Source: Deltaproteobacteria bacterium (GTDB taxonomy: Bacteria > Desulfobacterota > Binatia > UBA9968). From it: DNA of 34,164 nt. This document shows, piece by piece, positions 7,029 through 14,955 of the stretch. The position numbers and the translations under genes are program-made. The notes under the pieces are model-generated. The model ran no database searches, had not been told where the DNA came from, and saw only the letters and a list, made by a program, of their open reading frames with translations. Positions within the stretch are counted from its first letter, which is position 1. Every line of letters begins with the position of its first letter. The stretch covers positions 1 through 34,164 of the forward strand of contig JAUYJC010000135.1 of the NCBI GenBank assembly GCA_030688735.1, written 5' to 3'.

Positions 7029-8114
7029 CTACGCTTCCCGTTCCTTGGCCGACTCGGGTTTAGTTCCCAGGGGAACAGACAGTTGCAGGATCTTGCCGCT
7101 ACGAAGGATAGTGAGCTTCACCACCCGTCCGGCCTCCAGTCCGCCGATCATTCGTGAAATGTCGCGCGGGCTGTCGACTTGATTGTCGTTGACCGACAGG
7201 ATGACATCGCGCGTGCGTATTCCGCCCCGCTCGGCGGGTTGACCCGCTAGCACGGAATGGATCACCGCACCCTTCGCCGGTGAAAGCCCCAAGGCTTTGG
7301 CCTGCTGTAACGACACCTCGGATACTTTTACGCCAAGCCAACCCCAGGCGAACTTCTCGCCGTTCATGAGCCGGGGTATGATCTTTTTGATGACGTTGAT
7401 CGGCGTGGCGAAGCCCATGTTGCCCCGTTCCGAAGCCATGGTGATCATGCCGACAACATGCCCCTTGCTGTTGATCAATGGGCCGCCGCTGCCGCCGGCA
7501 TAGCCGCCCGCGTCGGTTTGGATAAAGTCGTAGCTTGCCGAGTCGGGATAACTTCGGCCGGTGCGGCTGATGATGCCCAGATTCATGGAACTCTCTCGGC
7601 CGAAGGGATAACCGAAGATAGCGGCGAGGTCGCCGACCCGGATCGCTTCCGAGTCGCCGAGAGGAATTATCGGGAGTTCGCGCTCCGTTTGGATCTTTAT
7701 TATTGCCAAATCGACCTGAGCATCGGCAGTGATAACGCGCGCCGGCAGACGTTGACCGTCAGCGAGCCGGACCTCAATGTCTTTGGCTTTATCGATGACG
7801 TGGTGGGCAGTGAGGAGATAACCCTGCGGGTTGATGATAAAACCGGAACCGCGGCTGCCTTGAGATTGAGTTTCGTCGGGTTTTGATTTCGTTTCCGGTC
7901 CGCCGATCACGCGAACTTGAACGATGGCGGGCCGGGTTTTATTTGCCAACTCCACAAAGGCGCGGTTGAGGCGCTCCAGCTCGCTTTCGCCGTCCGTCGG
8001 TTGCCCTTCGTGCCAGATCGACAGGGGCGCCTTCGCGAGTTCCTCACCCGCCGCCACAGCGGTTAGACCGAGAACCAAAACCAGATTGAACAAGACCGGT
8101 CTTATCGCACCCAT
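7029..8114 (-). CDS. Periplasmic HtrA/Deg-family serine protease with PDZ domain
   Basis: A Sec signal peptide (hydrophobic residues 7-22, cleavage near AVAAG) leads into a trypsin-like domain with the full triad: H105 in LTAHHVID, D135 in QVDLAIIKI and S209 in YAGGSGGPL. The oxyanion loop reads GGSGG instead of the common GNSGG; the serine is intact. One PDZ domain follows (about 255-350, from WGWLGVKV through GGIRTRDVILSVNDNQVDSP). At 361 residues with one PDZ it matches DegS or short HtrA forms more than DegP. The signal peptide may act as a membrane anchor. The start is supported by AGGAGG (8124-8129). It diverges from the SDR gene and is the third protease in a row. Confidence 0.93.
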   Translation of the reverse strand: MGAIRPVLFNLVLVLGLTAVAAGEELAKAPLSIWHEGQPTDGESELERLNRAFVELANKTRPAIVQVRVIGGPETKSKPDETQSQGSRGSGFIINPQGYLLTAHHVIDKAKDIEVRLADGQRLPARVITADAQVDLAIIKIQTERELPIIPLGDSEAIRVGDLAAIFGYPFGRESSMNLGIISRTGRSYPDSASYDFIQTDAGGYAGGSGGPLINSKGHVVGMITMASERGNMGFATPINVIKKIIPRLMNGEKFAWGWLGVKVSEVSLQQAKALGLSPAKGAVIHSVLAGQPAERGGIRTRDVILSVNDNQVDSPRDISRMIGGLEAGRVVKLTILRSGKILQLSVPLGTKPESAKEREA

Positions 8115-8237
8115 GGTCTCAGACCTCCTAGACGGATTTGCAACCTTGCTGTATCTGAAACCCGAGCGCAGAGCAAGACACCGGAACAGCGGCGTGGCGC
8201 CCGCGATTTTCGTCGCATGTTATGCTATGGATTGGAC

Positions 8238-9017
8238 ATGGCAGAACTGATGAATACGATCGTATTGGTCACCGGTGGAAGCGGCGGTCTTGGTCGCGCG
8301 TTGGCGCGTGCCTTTGCCCGGCAAGGAAGCCGCGTCGTGATCGCCGCGCGCAGCGAAGCGAAATTGAAGGAGGCCGCCGAGGAAATCGGTGGCGAGGGCG
8401 GCCAAGTGCTGGCGCTGCCCTGCGACGTTGCAGAGAAAACACAGGTAGAAGAACTTGCGGCTGCGATCCGCGCGCGCTGGGGCGCCGTGCAGATCCTGAT
8501 CAACAACGCGGGTGTGGCCAGAGCGGCGAGCTTTTTGGAGACCACCGACGCCATGTGGGACGAAGTCTTGCGCACGAATCTTACCGGTGCCTTTTATTGT
8601 TGCAAGGTTTTTCTGCCGGGCATGATCGAGGCCAAGTGGGGACGGATCATTAATATAGGTTCGACCACTTCCAAAGTCGGGTACTCCCATGTCGCCGCCT
8701 ATGTCAGCTCGAAGCATGGGCTGTTGGGCCTCACCCGCGCGCTGGCGCTGGAAACGGCGCGCATGGGAATAACCGTGAACGCGATCTGTCCGGGCTATCT
8801 CGATGACGAGCTGACCCACGCGAATGCCCAGCGGATGGCGGAGAAGACCGGCAAGAGCGTCGAGCAAATCCTTGCGTCATTCGCGAGCACCGCGCCGCAG
8901 CGCCGGCTCATCGATCCCGACGAAGTAGCGGGGCTCACCCTGCTGCTTGCCTCGGAGAAACTGGGCGGCATGACCGGCCAAGCGGTCAGCGTGGACGGCG
9001 GCGCGACGATGGCTTAA
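8238..9017 (+). CDS. Short-chain dehydrogenase/reductase (FabG-like)
   Basis: This is a classical SDR of about 259 residues. Numbered from ATG 8238, the cofactor motif VTGGSGGLG is at 11-19, LINNAG is near 87-92, and the catalytic tetrad is N114, S142, Y155 and K159 (YVSSKHG). R39 after the second strand (VVIAARSE) suggests NADP(H) preference. The C-terminal AVSVDGGATMA is typical. An upstream in-frame ATG at 8217 would add seven residues; 8238 and 8250 fit the family better. TG-T-TATGCT (8218-8226) resembles an extended -10, so 8217 would fall inside the promoter. Together with the following acyl-CoA dehydrogenase it suggests acyl-CoA or alcohol/ketone oxidation, but the substrate is unknown. 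Confidence 0.92.
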   Translation: MAELMNTIVLVTGGSGGLGRALARAFARQGSRVVIAARSEAKLKEAAEEIGGEGGQVLALPCDVAEKTQVEELAAAIRARWGAVQILINNAGVARAASFLETTDAMWDEVLRTNLTGAFYCCKVFLPGMIEAKWGRIINIGSTTSKVGYSHVAAYVSSKHGLLGLTRALALETARMGITVNAICPGYLDDELTHANAQRMAEKTGKSVEQILASFASTAPQRRLIDPDEVAGLTLLLASEKLGGMTGQAVSVDGGATMA

Positions 9018-9086
9018 CGGTTTAGAGTTTCAGGTCTCGAGTTCGACGGAAAACAAACCCTCTATTTCTTTCAAACGGGTAAACAT

Positions 9087-10226
9087 ATGTTACCTTTCTT
9101 CGATCAGGATCATTTGGCATTGCGTGAGCGGGTGCGCGCCTGGGTCGAGGCGAATCTGATCGGGGGCCCCGCGGGAGAAAAAAACCTCGAGGATGAAGCC
9201 CGCTGGTTGGTCAAGCAATTGGGAGCGGCGGGTTTCAATCGGCACGCGGTTCCGAGTTCCTATGGTGGGACGCGGGGGAGCGTGCAGGCGCGTGATCTTT
9301 GCATTCTGCGCGAAGAGCTTGCGCGTGGCTCCGCGCTCGCGGACACGATGTTCGCCATGCAGGGTTTGGGCAGCTACCCGATCACGCTGGCGGGAAGCGA
9401 TGAGCAGAAGCGCCGATATCTCCCGAATGTCGCCAGCGGCGAAGCGATCGCTGCCTTCGCGATCACCGAACCGGACGCCGGCTCCGACGTGGCATCGCTC
9501 AAAACTCTGGCAACTCGGCGCGGCAAGAATTTTTGCCTCACGGGAACCAAGCGGTTTATCTCTAACGCTGGCATCGCCGATCACTATGTTGTCTTTGCCT
9601 CCACGGAGCCGGAGAAAAAGGCCAAAGGCGTGACCGCGTTCATCGTCGACGCCAATGCTGCCGGATTAGTCGTGAAAGAAAAGACCGAGGTGCTTTCGCC
9701 CCATCCGATCGGCGTCTTGGCTTTTGAAAATTGCGAAATCGCCGAGAATGCGATTCTCGGCAAGCCAGGCGAGGGACTAAACATCGCCTTTGGTACTTTG
9801 GATCTCTTGCGCTGCACCGTGGGCGCCGCCGCCGTCGGATTGGCACAGCGCTCGCTGGAGGAAGCGGTTCGTTATGCCGGCGCGCGGCAGCAGTTCGGCC
9901 AGGCGATCGCTCGATTTCAAGGAATCCAATTCAAATTAGCCGATATGGCCACCGAGCTCGAAGCCGCGCGGCTACTCGTGTATCAAGCTGCTTGGGCGCA
10001 TGACTGTGGTGCTGAGGAGGCAAAACAAAAGGCTTCTATGGCCAAACTCTACGCCACCGAAGCGGCGCAGCGGATCATCGACCAGGGCTTGCAGATTCAC
10101 GGTGGCACGGGAGTGGTGGTCGGCAATATCATGGAGCGGCTCTATCGCGACATCCGGGCGCTGCGGATTTACGAGGGGACTTCCGAAATTCAGAAGCTCG
10201 TCATAGCGCGGGGATTGCTGAAATAG
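9087..10226 (+). CDS. Acyl-CoA dehydrogenase family protein
   Basis: This flavoenzyme introduces a double bond alpha-beta to the CoA thioester and passes electrons to ETF. The 379 residues cover the usual N-terminal helical, middle beta and C-terminal helical domains. The FAD/substrate signature FAITEPDAGSDVASL is at about 128-142, and RQQFGQAIARFQGIQFKLAD marks the C-terminal domain. LRIYEGTSEIQK near the end contains the glutamate expected as catalytic base. It starts 69 bases after the SDR stop in the same direction, so the two may be co-transcribed. The ribosome-binding site is weak. It is only distantly similar to the second dehydrogenase at 11493. The acyl substrate cannot be assigned. 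Confidence 0.93.
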   Translation: MLPFFDQDHLALRERVRAWVEANLIGGPAGEKNLEDEARWLVKQLGAAGFNRHAVPSSYGGTRGSVQARDLCILREELARGSALADTMFAMQGLGSYPITLAGSDEQKRRYLPNVASGEAIAAFAITEPDAGSDVASLKTLATRRGKNFCLTGTKRFISNAGIADHYVVFASTEPEKKAKGVTAFIVDANAAGLVVKEKTEVLSPHPIGVLAFENCEIAENAILGKPGEGLNIAFGTLDLLRCTVGAAAVGLAQRSLEEAVRYAGARQQFGQAIARFQGIQFKLADMATELEAARLLVYQAAWAHDCGAEEAKQKASMAKLYATEAAQRIIDQGLQIHGGTGVVVGNIMERLYRDIRALRIYEGTSEIQKLVIARGLLK

Positions 10227-10229
10227 GCT

Positions 10230-10372
10230 CAGCCGAAGGCTGTGGTTCAATTTGATTTCAACGCCGCATCGATGTAGGGGCAGGCCTACGTGCCTGCCCT
10301 CCGAACGGGCAACCGCATAGGGTTGCCCCTACAAATTTTGGCGAAACTGAACCACTACCCAGCCGAAGGCTG
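10230..10372. repeat. MITE-like composite palindromic element
   Basis: The element is bounded by two copies of the palindrome CAGCCGAAGGCTG (10230-10242 and 10360-10372). Just inside lie inverted copies of GTGGTTCA (10242-10249) and TGAACCAC (10348-10355). The centre can fold as a cloverleaf: an outer stem GTAGGGGCA/TGCCCCTAC (10274-10282 with 10324-10332) encloses hairpins GGGCAGGC/GCCTGCCC (10278-10299) and GGGCAACC/GGTTGCCC (10307-10328), which share some outer-stem bases and so are alternative pairings. No ORF fits inside. A 12-bp palindrome GGCTGATCAGCC (10368-10379) overlaps the right end. It lies right after the dehydrogenase stop codon and fills most of this intergenic region. Confidence 0.65.
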
Positions 10373-10431
10373 ATCAGCCCTCTGACAGCAGTCAGTGGTC
10401 AGTTGTCAGTAAAAGATAGGGGAGAAACCGT

Positions 10432-11412
10432 ATGAGCAAAAAAGTTCTTAGTCTGGCTCTTTGCGCCACGCTCTTTGCGCTTTGCGTGCCCACCGAGGCA
10501 CAGCAGCCGGCGAGGATTCCCCGGATAGGAATTCTGATCGTGCCCTCCGCGTCCATCTTTTCGGCCCGGGTCGAAGCTTTTCGCCGACGGCTGCGCGAGC
10601 TTGGCTATGTCGAAGGAAAAAACATTGTCATTGAGTACCGATATGCAGAAGGTAAACGCGAACGGCTGCCTGACCTTGCAGCCGAACTGGTCCGTCTCGA
10701 AGTTGACGTCATCGTGACCACCGGCGCGGCTAATTCAGCTGCTAAGAAGGCGAGTGCGACGATTCCCATCGTATTCAGCGCTGCGAGCGATCCAGTAGGA
10801 ACTGAGCTTGTCTCCAGCCTGGCACGACCAGGCGGGAATATCACCGGACTTAGCATCATGGCGCCAGATCTAGATGGCAAACGGTTGGAACTGCTCAAGG
10901 AAGCCTTCCCCAAGGTTGCCCGGGTGGGCTTCCTCTGGGAACCGAGTGCCTCGAGGGGAAACCTGCCCCTCACAGAAATGGAGGCTGCGGCGAAGTCGTT
11001 GGGAGTCAAACTTCTGTCGCTTCCTGTGCGAAGCCTTGACGATTTTGAAAGCGCATTCGCACGAGCGAAAAGGGACGGCGCCCAGGCGCTCATTACGACC
11101 CCAGGTCTACTTGTCAATACTCAGCAACGTCAAGTGTTGGACTTCGCGGCAAAGAACCGGTTGCCGGCGATGTACCCAGAGAGTGAGTTTGTAGAGGCCG
11201 GCGGCTTGATGAGCTACGGGTCGAACCAAGCGGACTTATGGCGGCGCGCCGCGGACTTTGTGGACAAGATATTGAAGGGCACAAAGCCCGCCGACATTCC
11301 AGTCGAGCAGCCGACGAAGTTCGAGTTCATCGTTAATCTTAACGCCGCCAAGCAGATCGGCGTGACGATCCCGCCGAATGTGCTGGTGCGAGCAGACAGA
11401 GTAATCCGATGA
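10432..11412 (+). CDS. ABC transporter substrate-binding protein (PF04392 type)
   Basis: The first 23 residues form a Sec signal peptide (KKVLSLALCATLFALCV, cleavage probably after PTEA). The mature protein begins with the family pattern PRIGILIVPSASIFSARVEA and RELGYVEGKNIVIEYRYAEG, then DVIVTTGAANSAAKKAS, PIVFSAASDPVGTELVSSLA and RPGGNITGLS. These mark the ABC_sub_bind family (periplasmic binding protein, type 1 fold) linked to tryptophan or other small-molecule uptake. At 326 residues it is full length. No permease or ATPase gene is adjacent; solitary copies are common for this family in several uncultured lineages. A purine-rich AGGGGAGA lies before ATG 10432. The ligand is unknown. Confidence 0.9.
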   Translation: MSKKVLSLALCATLFALCVPTEAQQPARIPRIGILIVPSASIFSARVEAFRRRLRELGYVEGKNIVIEYRYAEGKRERLPDLAAELVRLEVDVIVTTGAANSAAKKASATIPIVFSAASDPVGTELVSSLARPGGNITGLSIMAPDLDGKRLELLKEAFPKVARVGFLWEPSASRGNLPLTEMEAAAKSLGVKLLSLPVRSLDDFESAFARAKRDGAQALITTPGLLVNTQQRQVLDFAAKNRLPAMYPESEFVEAGGLMSYGSNQADLWRRAADFVDKILKGTKPADIPVEQPTKFEFIVNLNAAKQIGVTIPPNVLVRADRVIR

Positions 11413-11492
11413 TCGCCCGATCTAAAGTCGGCATGAGGGTGGATAAGGTGATTAAGTAACAGCAGGCACTAAGCAACAGTTGAGGAGGAGCA

Positions 11493-12644
11493 ATGGATTT
11501 TGAGCTATCAGAGGAACTGATCGCGGTGCGCGAGTTGGCGCGGGAATTCGCCGAGAAAGAGATGGCGCCGACGGCGGCGAAGGACGACAAGGAGAAAAAT
11601 TTTCGCGGCGATCTCGTGAAGAAGATGGGCGAGCTGGGATTTTACGGTAGCGTGATTCCGGAAGAATACGGCGGGAGTGGTTTAGGATTTCTCGCCATGG
11701 TGCTGATAACCGAGGAGATCGCACGGATCCACAGCGCCATGCGGGTGGCGATCAACATGCAGATGGGTCCGGCGCTGACGCTGCTTCAATTCGGCACGGA
11801 AGAGCAGAAAAAAAAGTATATTCCAGGCCTGGTGTCGGGGGACACCATCGGCTGCTTCGCGATTACCGAGCCGGACGCCGGATCGGATGTGTCGGGGATG
11901 CGCACGACGGCAACGAAAGACGGCGACGGTTATCGGATCAACGGCAACAAAATATTTATTACCAACGCGCCGGTGACAACCGGCGGCCTGCTCTACGCCT
12001 ACACCGACCGGGCGCAAAAACATCGCGGCATGAGCGCGTTCTTCGCTGATTTCACACAGCCGGGAGTAACGCGCAAGTCGATCGATGCTCTGGGCGCGCT
12101 GTGCTCGCCCCTTGGTGAGCTTACATTTGAGAACTTTCGCGTTCCTGCGGCCAACCGGTTGGGAAAAGAGGGAGACGGCTTCAAAGTCTGCATGTGGCAA
12201 CTAAACCAGACGCGGCTAAACTGCGCAGCCGGCGCTCTCGGCTTAGCCCGGGCGGCCAAAGATGCGGCGGTCGACTACTGCAATCAGCGCGTCCAGTTCG
12301 GCCAAAAGATCGGCGAGTTTCAGATGAACCAGGATATGATCGCGCAGATGATCGTGCATGAAGAGGCGGCGCGCTTGCTGGTTTACCGTGCGGCGTGGCT
12401 CGCCGACCAGAAGAAGCCCAACAACCTGGAGACTTCCGTCGGCAAATTCGCCGCCTCGGAAGCGGCCGCCTACGCCGCCGACGCGGCGATGAAAATCCTC
12501 GGCGCCTACGGCTACTCCACCGAATTTCCCGTGGAGCGCTACTACCGCGACGCCAAGTCCTATCAAATCGTCGAAGGCTCAAGCAACGTGCAAAAGATGA
12601 TCATCGCCCAGGACGCGCTGGGCTATAGAAAGGCGAATAGGTAG
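11493..12644 (+). CDS. Acyl-CoA dehydrogenase family protein (second copy)
   Basis: This 383-residue flavoprotein starts FELSEELIAVRELAREFAE. It has the signature FAITEPDAGSDVSGMRTTAT, the FAD-contact segment RVQFGQKIGEFQMNQDMIAQ and the catalytic glutamate in YQIVEGSSNVQK. A strong GAGGAGGAG precedes ATG 11493. It differs enough from the dehydrogenase at 9087 to suggest another substrate class, closer to glutaryl- or branched-chain acyl-CoA dehydrogenase-like members. The last 31 codons recur, diverged, at 14632-14724 beyond the ATPase/DUF4276 cassette, so this gene's 3' end marks the cassette's left boundary. The gene itself is intact and ends ANR-stop. Confidence 0.93.
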   Translation: MDFELSEELIAVRELAREFAEKEMAPTAAKDDKEKNFRGDLVKKMGELGFYGSVIPEEYGGSGLGFLAMVLITEEIARIHSAMRVAINMQMGPALTLLQFGTEEQKKKYIPGLVSGDTIGCFAITEPDAGSDVSGMRTTATKDGDGYRINGNKIFITNAPVTTGGLLYAYTDRAQKHRGMSAFFADFTQPGVTRKSIDALGALCSPLGELTFENFRVPAANRLGKEGDGFKVCMWQLNQTRLNCAAGALGLARAAKDAAVDYCNQRVQFGQKIGEFQMNQDMIAQMIVHEEAARLLVYRAAWLADQKKPNNLETSVGKFAASEAAAYAADAAMKILGAYGYSTEFPVERYYRDAKSYQIVEGSSNVQKMIIAQDALGYRKANR

Positions 12645-12787
12645 GGACAGATTGTTTTTTGAATACCGTTGCGGAAACGAATTAGAAACGTCATCGGGTG
12701 GTGCGATGCCTGTTTCTTCGACTGGCAAAGACGGTTCAAAGTCCATATGATTACGTAAAGCTGCTCCCCATTAGACATCAGACATTT

Positions 12788-13999
12788 ATGATTCCCTGTG
12801 TTCAGCAGGTCCAAATCCGAAACTACAAAAGCATCGCACAAATTTCGGTTAATCTCGGCTCGTTTACGGTTTTCGTTGGACCTAATGGTTCTGGGAAGAG
12901 CAACTTCATCGATGCACTCGCCTTTGTCCAGGAATGTCTTTCGGAATCTATAGAGATGGCTTTCAAAAATCGCGGCGGAATTGCCGCGGTACGGCGCAGA
13001 TCTGCCGGGCATCCCACGCACATCGGAATTCGCTTGATACTGAAACTCCTGGATGACCTTTATGCGGATTACTCTTTCGAGATAGCAGCAAAACCTAGGG
13101 AAAAATTTAGTGTGGCTCGGGAACGCTGTGTCGTCCAAAAGGTCTTCGGAGAAAGTCACTCTTTCGACGTCCAAGACGGGAAGTTCACAATCGAAATACC
13201 GGGGATCAGACCAAAAGTTGCTCCGGACCGCCTCGCTCTTTATGCTGCATCTGCAACTGATGAGTTCAGGCCGGTCTATGACTTCCTGACTTCAATGCGT
13301 TTTTATTCCATTGTTCCGGTTCGGCTCAGAGAACTGCAAGAACCTGATGCCGGCGACTTTCTCAAACGCGATGGGAGCAACGCAGCCGCGGTGCTAAAGA
13401 GACTGCAGGAGGAAGCTCAAGGCAATGGGCACTATGATCGTGTTTGCAGGCTCTTGTCGAAAGTCGTCGATGGAATAAAGAAAGTTGAGTACAGAGCTAT
13501 CGGTCAGAAAGAGACACTTCAGTTCAAGCAGGATGTTGGGCTGGAGGATCTCTGGACTTTTGATGCGTTGAACATGTCCGATGGGACCCTACGGGTGCTT
13601 GGTCTACTTCTGGCGGTCTATCAGCCCGGACCCTATTCCGTCGTCGCGGCGAAGGAACCGGAGGCCACAGTTAATCCAGCAGTCGCGGAAGTTGTTGTTG
13701 AAGTTCTCATGGACGCGGCCAACGAAAGGCAGGTTCTACTGACATCTCATAGCCCAGATATTCTCGATTACAAGGAGTTGACTGATACCCAGATCCGCGT
13801 TGTCACGATGGAACATGGTCGGACCTTGATCGCTCCTGTATCCCAAGCTGGCCGCGACGCAATCAGGGAGCGCTTATACACTCCTGGAGAATTGCTACGC
13901 TCGGGAGAATTAGCTCCGGATCTCAAGGCGGCAGAGGAGGCCGCGCAACAGTTAAGTTTGTTCGGGGCTCCAAATTTAGGAAGACCGAACGAGCCATGA
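12788..13999 (+). CDS. AAA/ABC-type ATPase of the OLD/AAA_21 group (putative defence ATPase)
   Basis: The 403-residue protein begins with a RecF/SMC-like half: VQIRNYKSIAQISVNLGSF, then Walker A GPNGSGKS (31-38). The ABC signature is NMSDGTLRVLGLLLA and the switch histidine lies in VLLTSHSPDILD. In the Walker B region the usual EEPE reads KEPE: K289 stands where the Mg-coordinating acid is expected, while the catalytic E290 is kept. The longer frame from 12698 adds 30 unconserved residues, so ATG 12788 is preferred. The last codons overlap the DUF4276 gene by 4 bases, so the two are translationally coupled. GC content is visibly lower than in the flanking genes, suggesting transfer. By analogy with OLD, PARIS AriA and Gabija GajA it would act as a sensor/ATPase for the TOPRIM partner; this role is inference. 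Confidence 0.85.
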   Translation: MIPCVQQVQIRNYKSIAQISVNLGSFTVFVGPNGSGKSNFIDALAFVQECLSESIEMAFKNRGGIAAVRRRSAGHPTHIGIRLILKLLDDLYADYSFEIAAKPREKFSVARERCVVQKVFGESHSFDVQDGKFTIEIPGIRPKVAPDRLALYAASATDEFRPVYDFLTSMRFYSIVPVRLRELQEPDAGDFLKRDGSNAAAVLKRLQEEAQGNGHYDRVCRLLSKVVDGIKKVEYRAIGQKETLQFKQDVGLEDLWTFDALNMSDGTLRVLGLLLAVYQPGPYSVVAAKEPEATVNPAVAEVVVEVLMDAANERQVLLTSHSPDILDYKELTDTQIRVVTMEHGRTLIAPVSQAGRDAIRERLYTPGELLRSGELAPDLKAAEEAAQQLSLFGAPNLGRPNEP

Positions 14000-14598
14000 G
14001 TTTTGCTCTCGCCACCATTGTAGAAGGCCACGCTGAAGTTGAATCGGTTCCTCTCCTTTTGAGACGTATCTTTGCTCAGCTGGGAGTCTCTGACGTTCAG
14101 GTTGCCCGACCATTTCGGGTTAAGCGGAACCGCATCGTCAAACCTGGCGAGCTGGAACGGGCCATCAGTCAGACGATACGGGATCGGGCCGAGGTAGGCG
14201 GGATCATGGTGCTTATCGATTCTGACGACGATTGCCCCGCCGAGCTTGGTGTTCAGCTTTTGAACAGAGCAAAGGAAGCGACACAGATGCCGGTTTCGAT
14301 AGTCCTGGCCCATCGGGAATTTGAATGCTGGTTCCTTGGCTCTAAAGAGTCTCTCCGACGAGTCAATGGCATCGCAGAAAATGCGACGGCGCCTCCAAAT
14401 CCGGAAGGCATCAGAGGGGCAAAAGAACATCTTACCCAGAATATGATACGAGGCCGCAGATATCTGGCGGTAGATGATCAAGTTACGTTTGCCGAAAAAT
14501 TTGACTTAAACCTTGCGCGGCAACGGTGCTCTTCGTTCGACAAGTGCTACCGTGACGTAGAGCGTCTTCTCAATACCATGGGCACGGCAACTCAGTAG
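13996..14598 (+). CDS. DUF4276 family protein with TOPRIM-like nuclease motifs
   Basis: The 200-residue protein opens with ATIVEGHAEVESVPLLLRR, matching the TOPRIM first motif (E10 in VEG). It continues with GGIMVLIDSDDDCP, in which D75-S-D77 supplies the DxD motif. VSIVLAHREFECWFLGS follows, the E-x-E-x-W-F-L pattern that marks DUF4276. These acidic residues coordinate Mg in OLD-type nucleases. The start ATG overlaps the stop of the ATPase gene (ATGA). With the upstream ATPase this is a split OLD-like pair, architecturally parallel to PARIS, in which AriA (ATPase) partners AriB (DUF4435, TOPRIM). Nuclease activity and a defence role are inferred, not shown by the sequence. The cassette carries no integrase or methylase. 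Confidence 0.85.
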   Translation: MSFALATIVEGHAEVESVPLLLRRIFAQLGVSDVQVARPFRVKRNRIVKPGELERAISQTIRDRAEVGGIMVLIDSDDDCPAELGVQLLNRAKEATQMPVSIVLAHREFECWFLGSKESLRRVNGIAENATAPPNPEGIRGAKEHLTQNMIRGRRYLAVDDQVTFAEKFDLNLARQRCSSFDKCYRDVERLLNTMGTATQ

Positions 14599-14629
14599 CG
14601 CCGCTAAGGTCTGATGAATTGCTGTTTCT

Positions 14630-14733
14630 GCGACGCCAAGTCCTACCAAATCGTCGAGGGCTCCTCGAACGTGCAGAAGATGATCATCGCCCAGGACACG
14701 TTGGGGTATAGAAAGGCGAATCGACCGTCTTAG
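14630..14733 (+). pseudogene. Diverged 3'-end fragment of an acyl-CoA dehydrogenase gene
   Basis: Bases 14632-14724 align without gaps to the last 31 codons of the dehydrogenase at 11493 (12549-12641): 81 of 93 bases match and 30 of 31 residues are the same (one A-to-T change). Nearly all differences are synonymous, so this is the end of a homologous gene that evolved under selection, not a recent copy. The catalytic-glutamate segment VEGSSNVQK is retained and the frame ends with two extra codons before TAG 14731. Upstream of 14630 the homology stops abruptly, 31 bases after the DUF4276 stop codon. Confidence 0.85.
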
Positions 14734-14955
14734 CTGTGTTCAAGCGGGCGGAAGATCGGGGCCATATCCAAACTGCTCGGCACAAGCTCGGCCAGCCGAT
14801 CCTACTGATACTGCGTAAAAACAGCCAATCGGCCGGAGCGAAGATAATCTCTGTTTCCGACGAATGAGCCGGTCCCTTGGACCCCCATGGCTTTGGCTGG
14901 CATGGCGCTACGTTCAGACTTGATTGTTTATTGATTTCGGCGCGCGAGATATTTT
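14734..14955. other. Gene-free stretch beyond the dehydrogenase fragment
   Basis: I recognise no gene, RNA or clear regulatory site here. A 43-residue plus-strand frame from GTG 14736 ends at 14867 but has no ribosome-binding site and no familiar motif. The region separates the plus-strand defence cassette from the convergent B12 importer genes. Confidence 0.5.

Noticed and set aside
7490-7505. Non-standard GGSGG active-site loop in the HtrA protein as a sign of inactivity
   Set aside because: The nucleophilic serine and the histidine and aspartate of the triad are all present; the changed residue is only the loop asparagine.
10388-10412. Tandem GTCAGT/GGTCAGT units before the binding-protein gene as a CRISPR-like or regulatory array
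   Set aside because: Only a few irregular 6-9 base units without spacers; simple low-complexity sequence.
14736-14867. 43-codon plus-strand frame after the dehydrogenase fragment
   Set aside because: It starts with GTG, lacks a ribosome-binding site and recognisable motifs, and lies in a remnant region; the support is too thin to call a gene.
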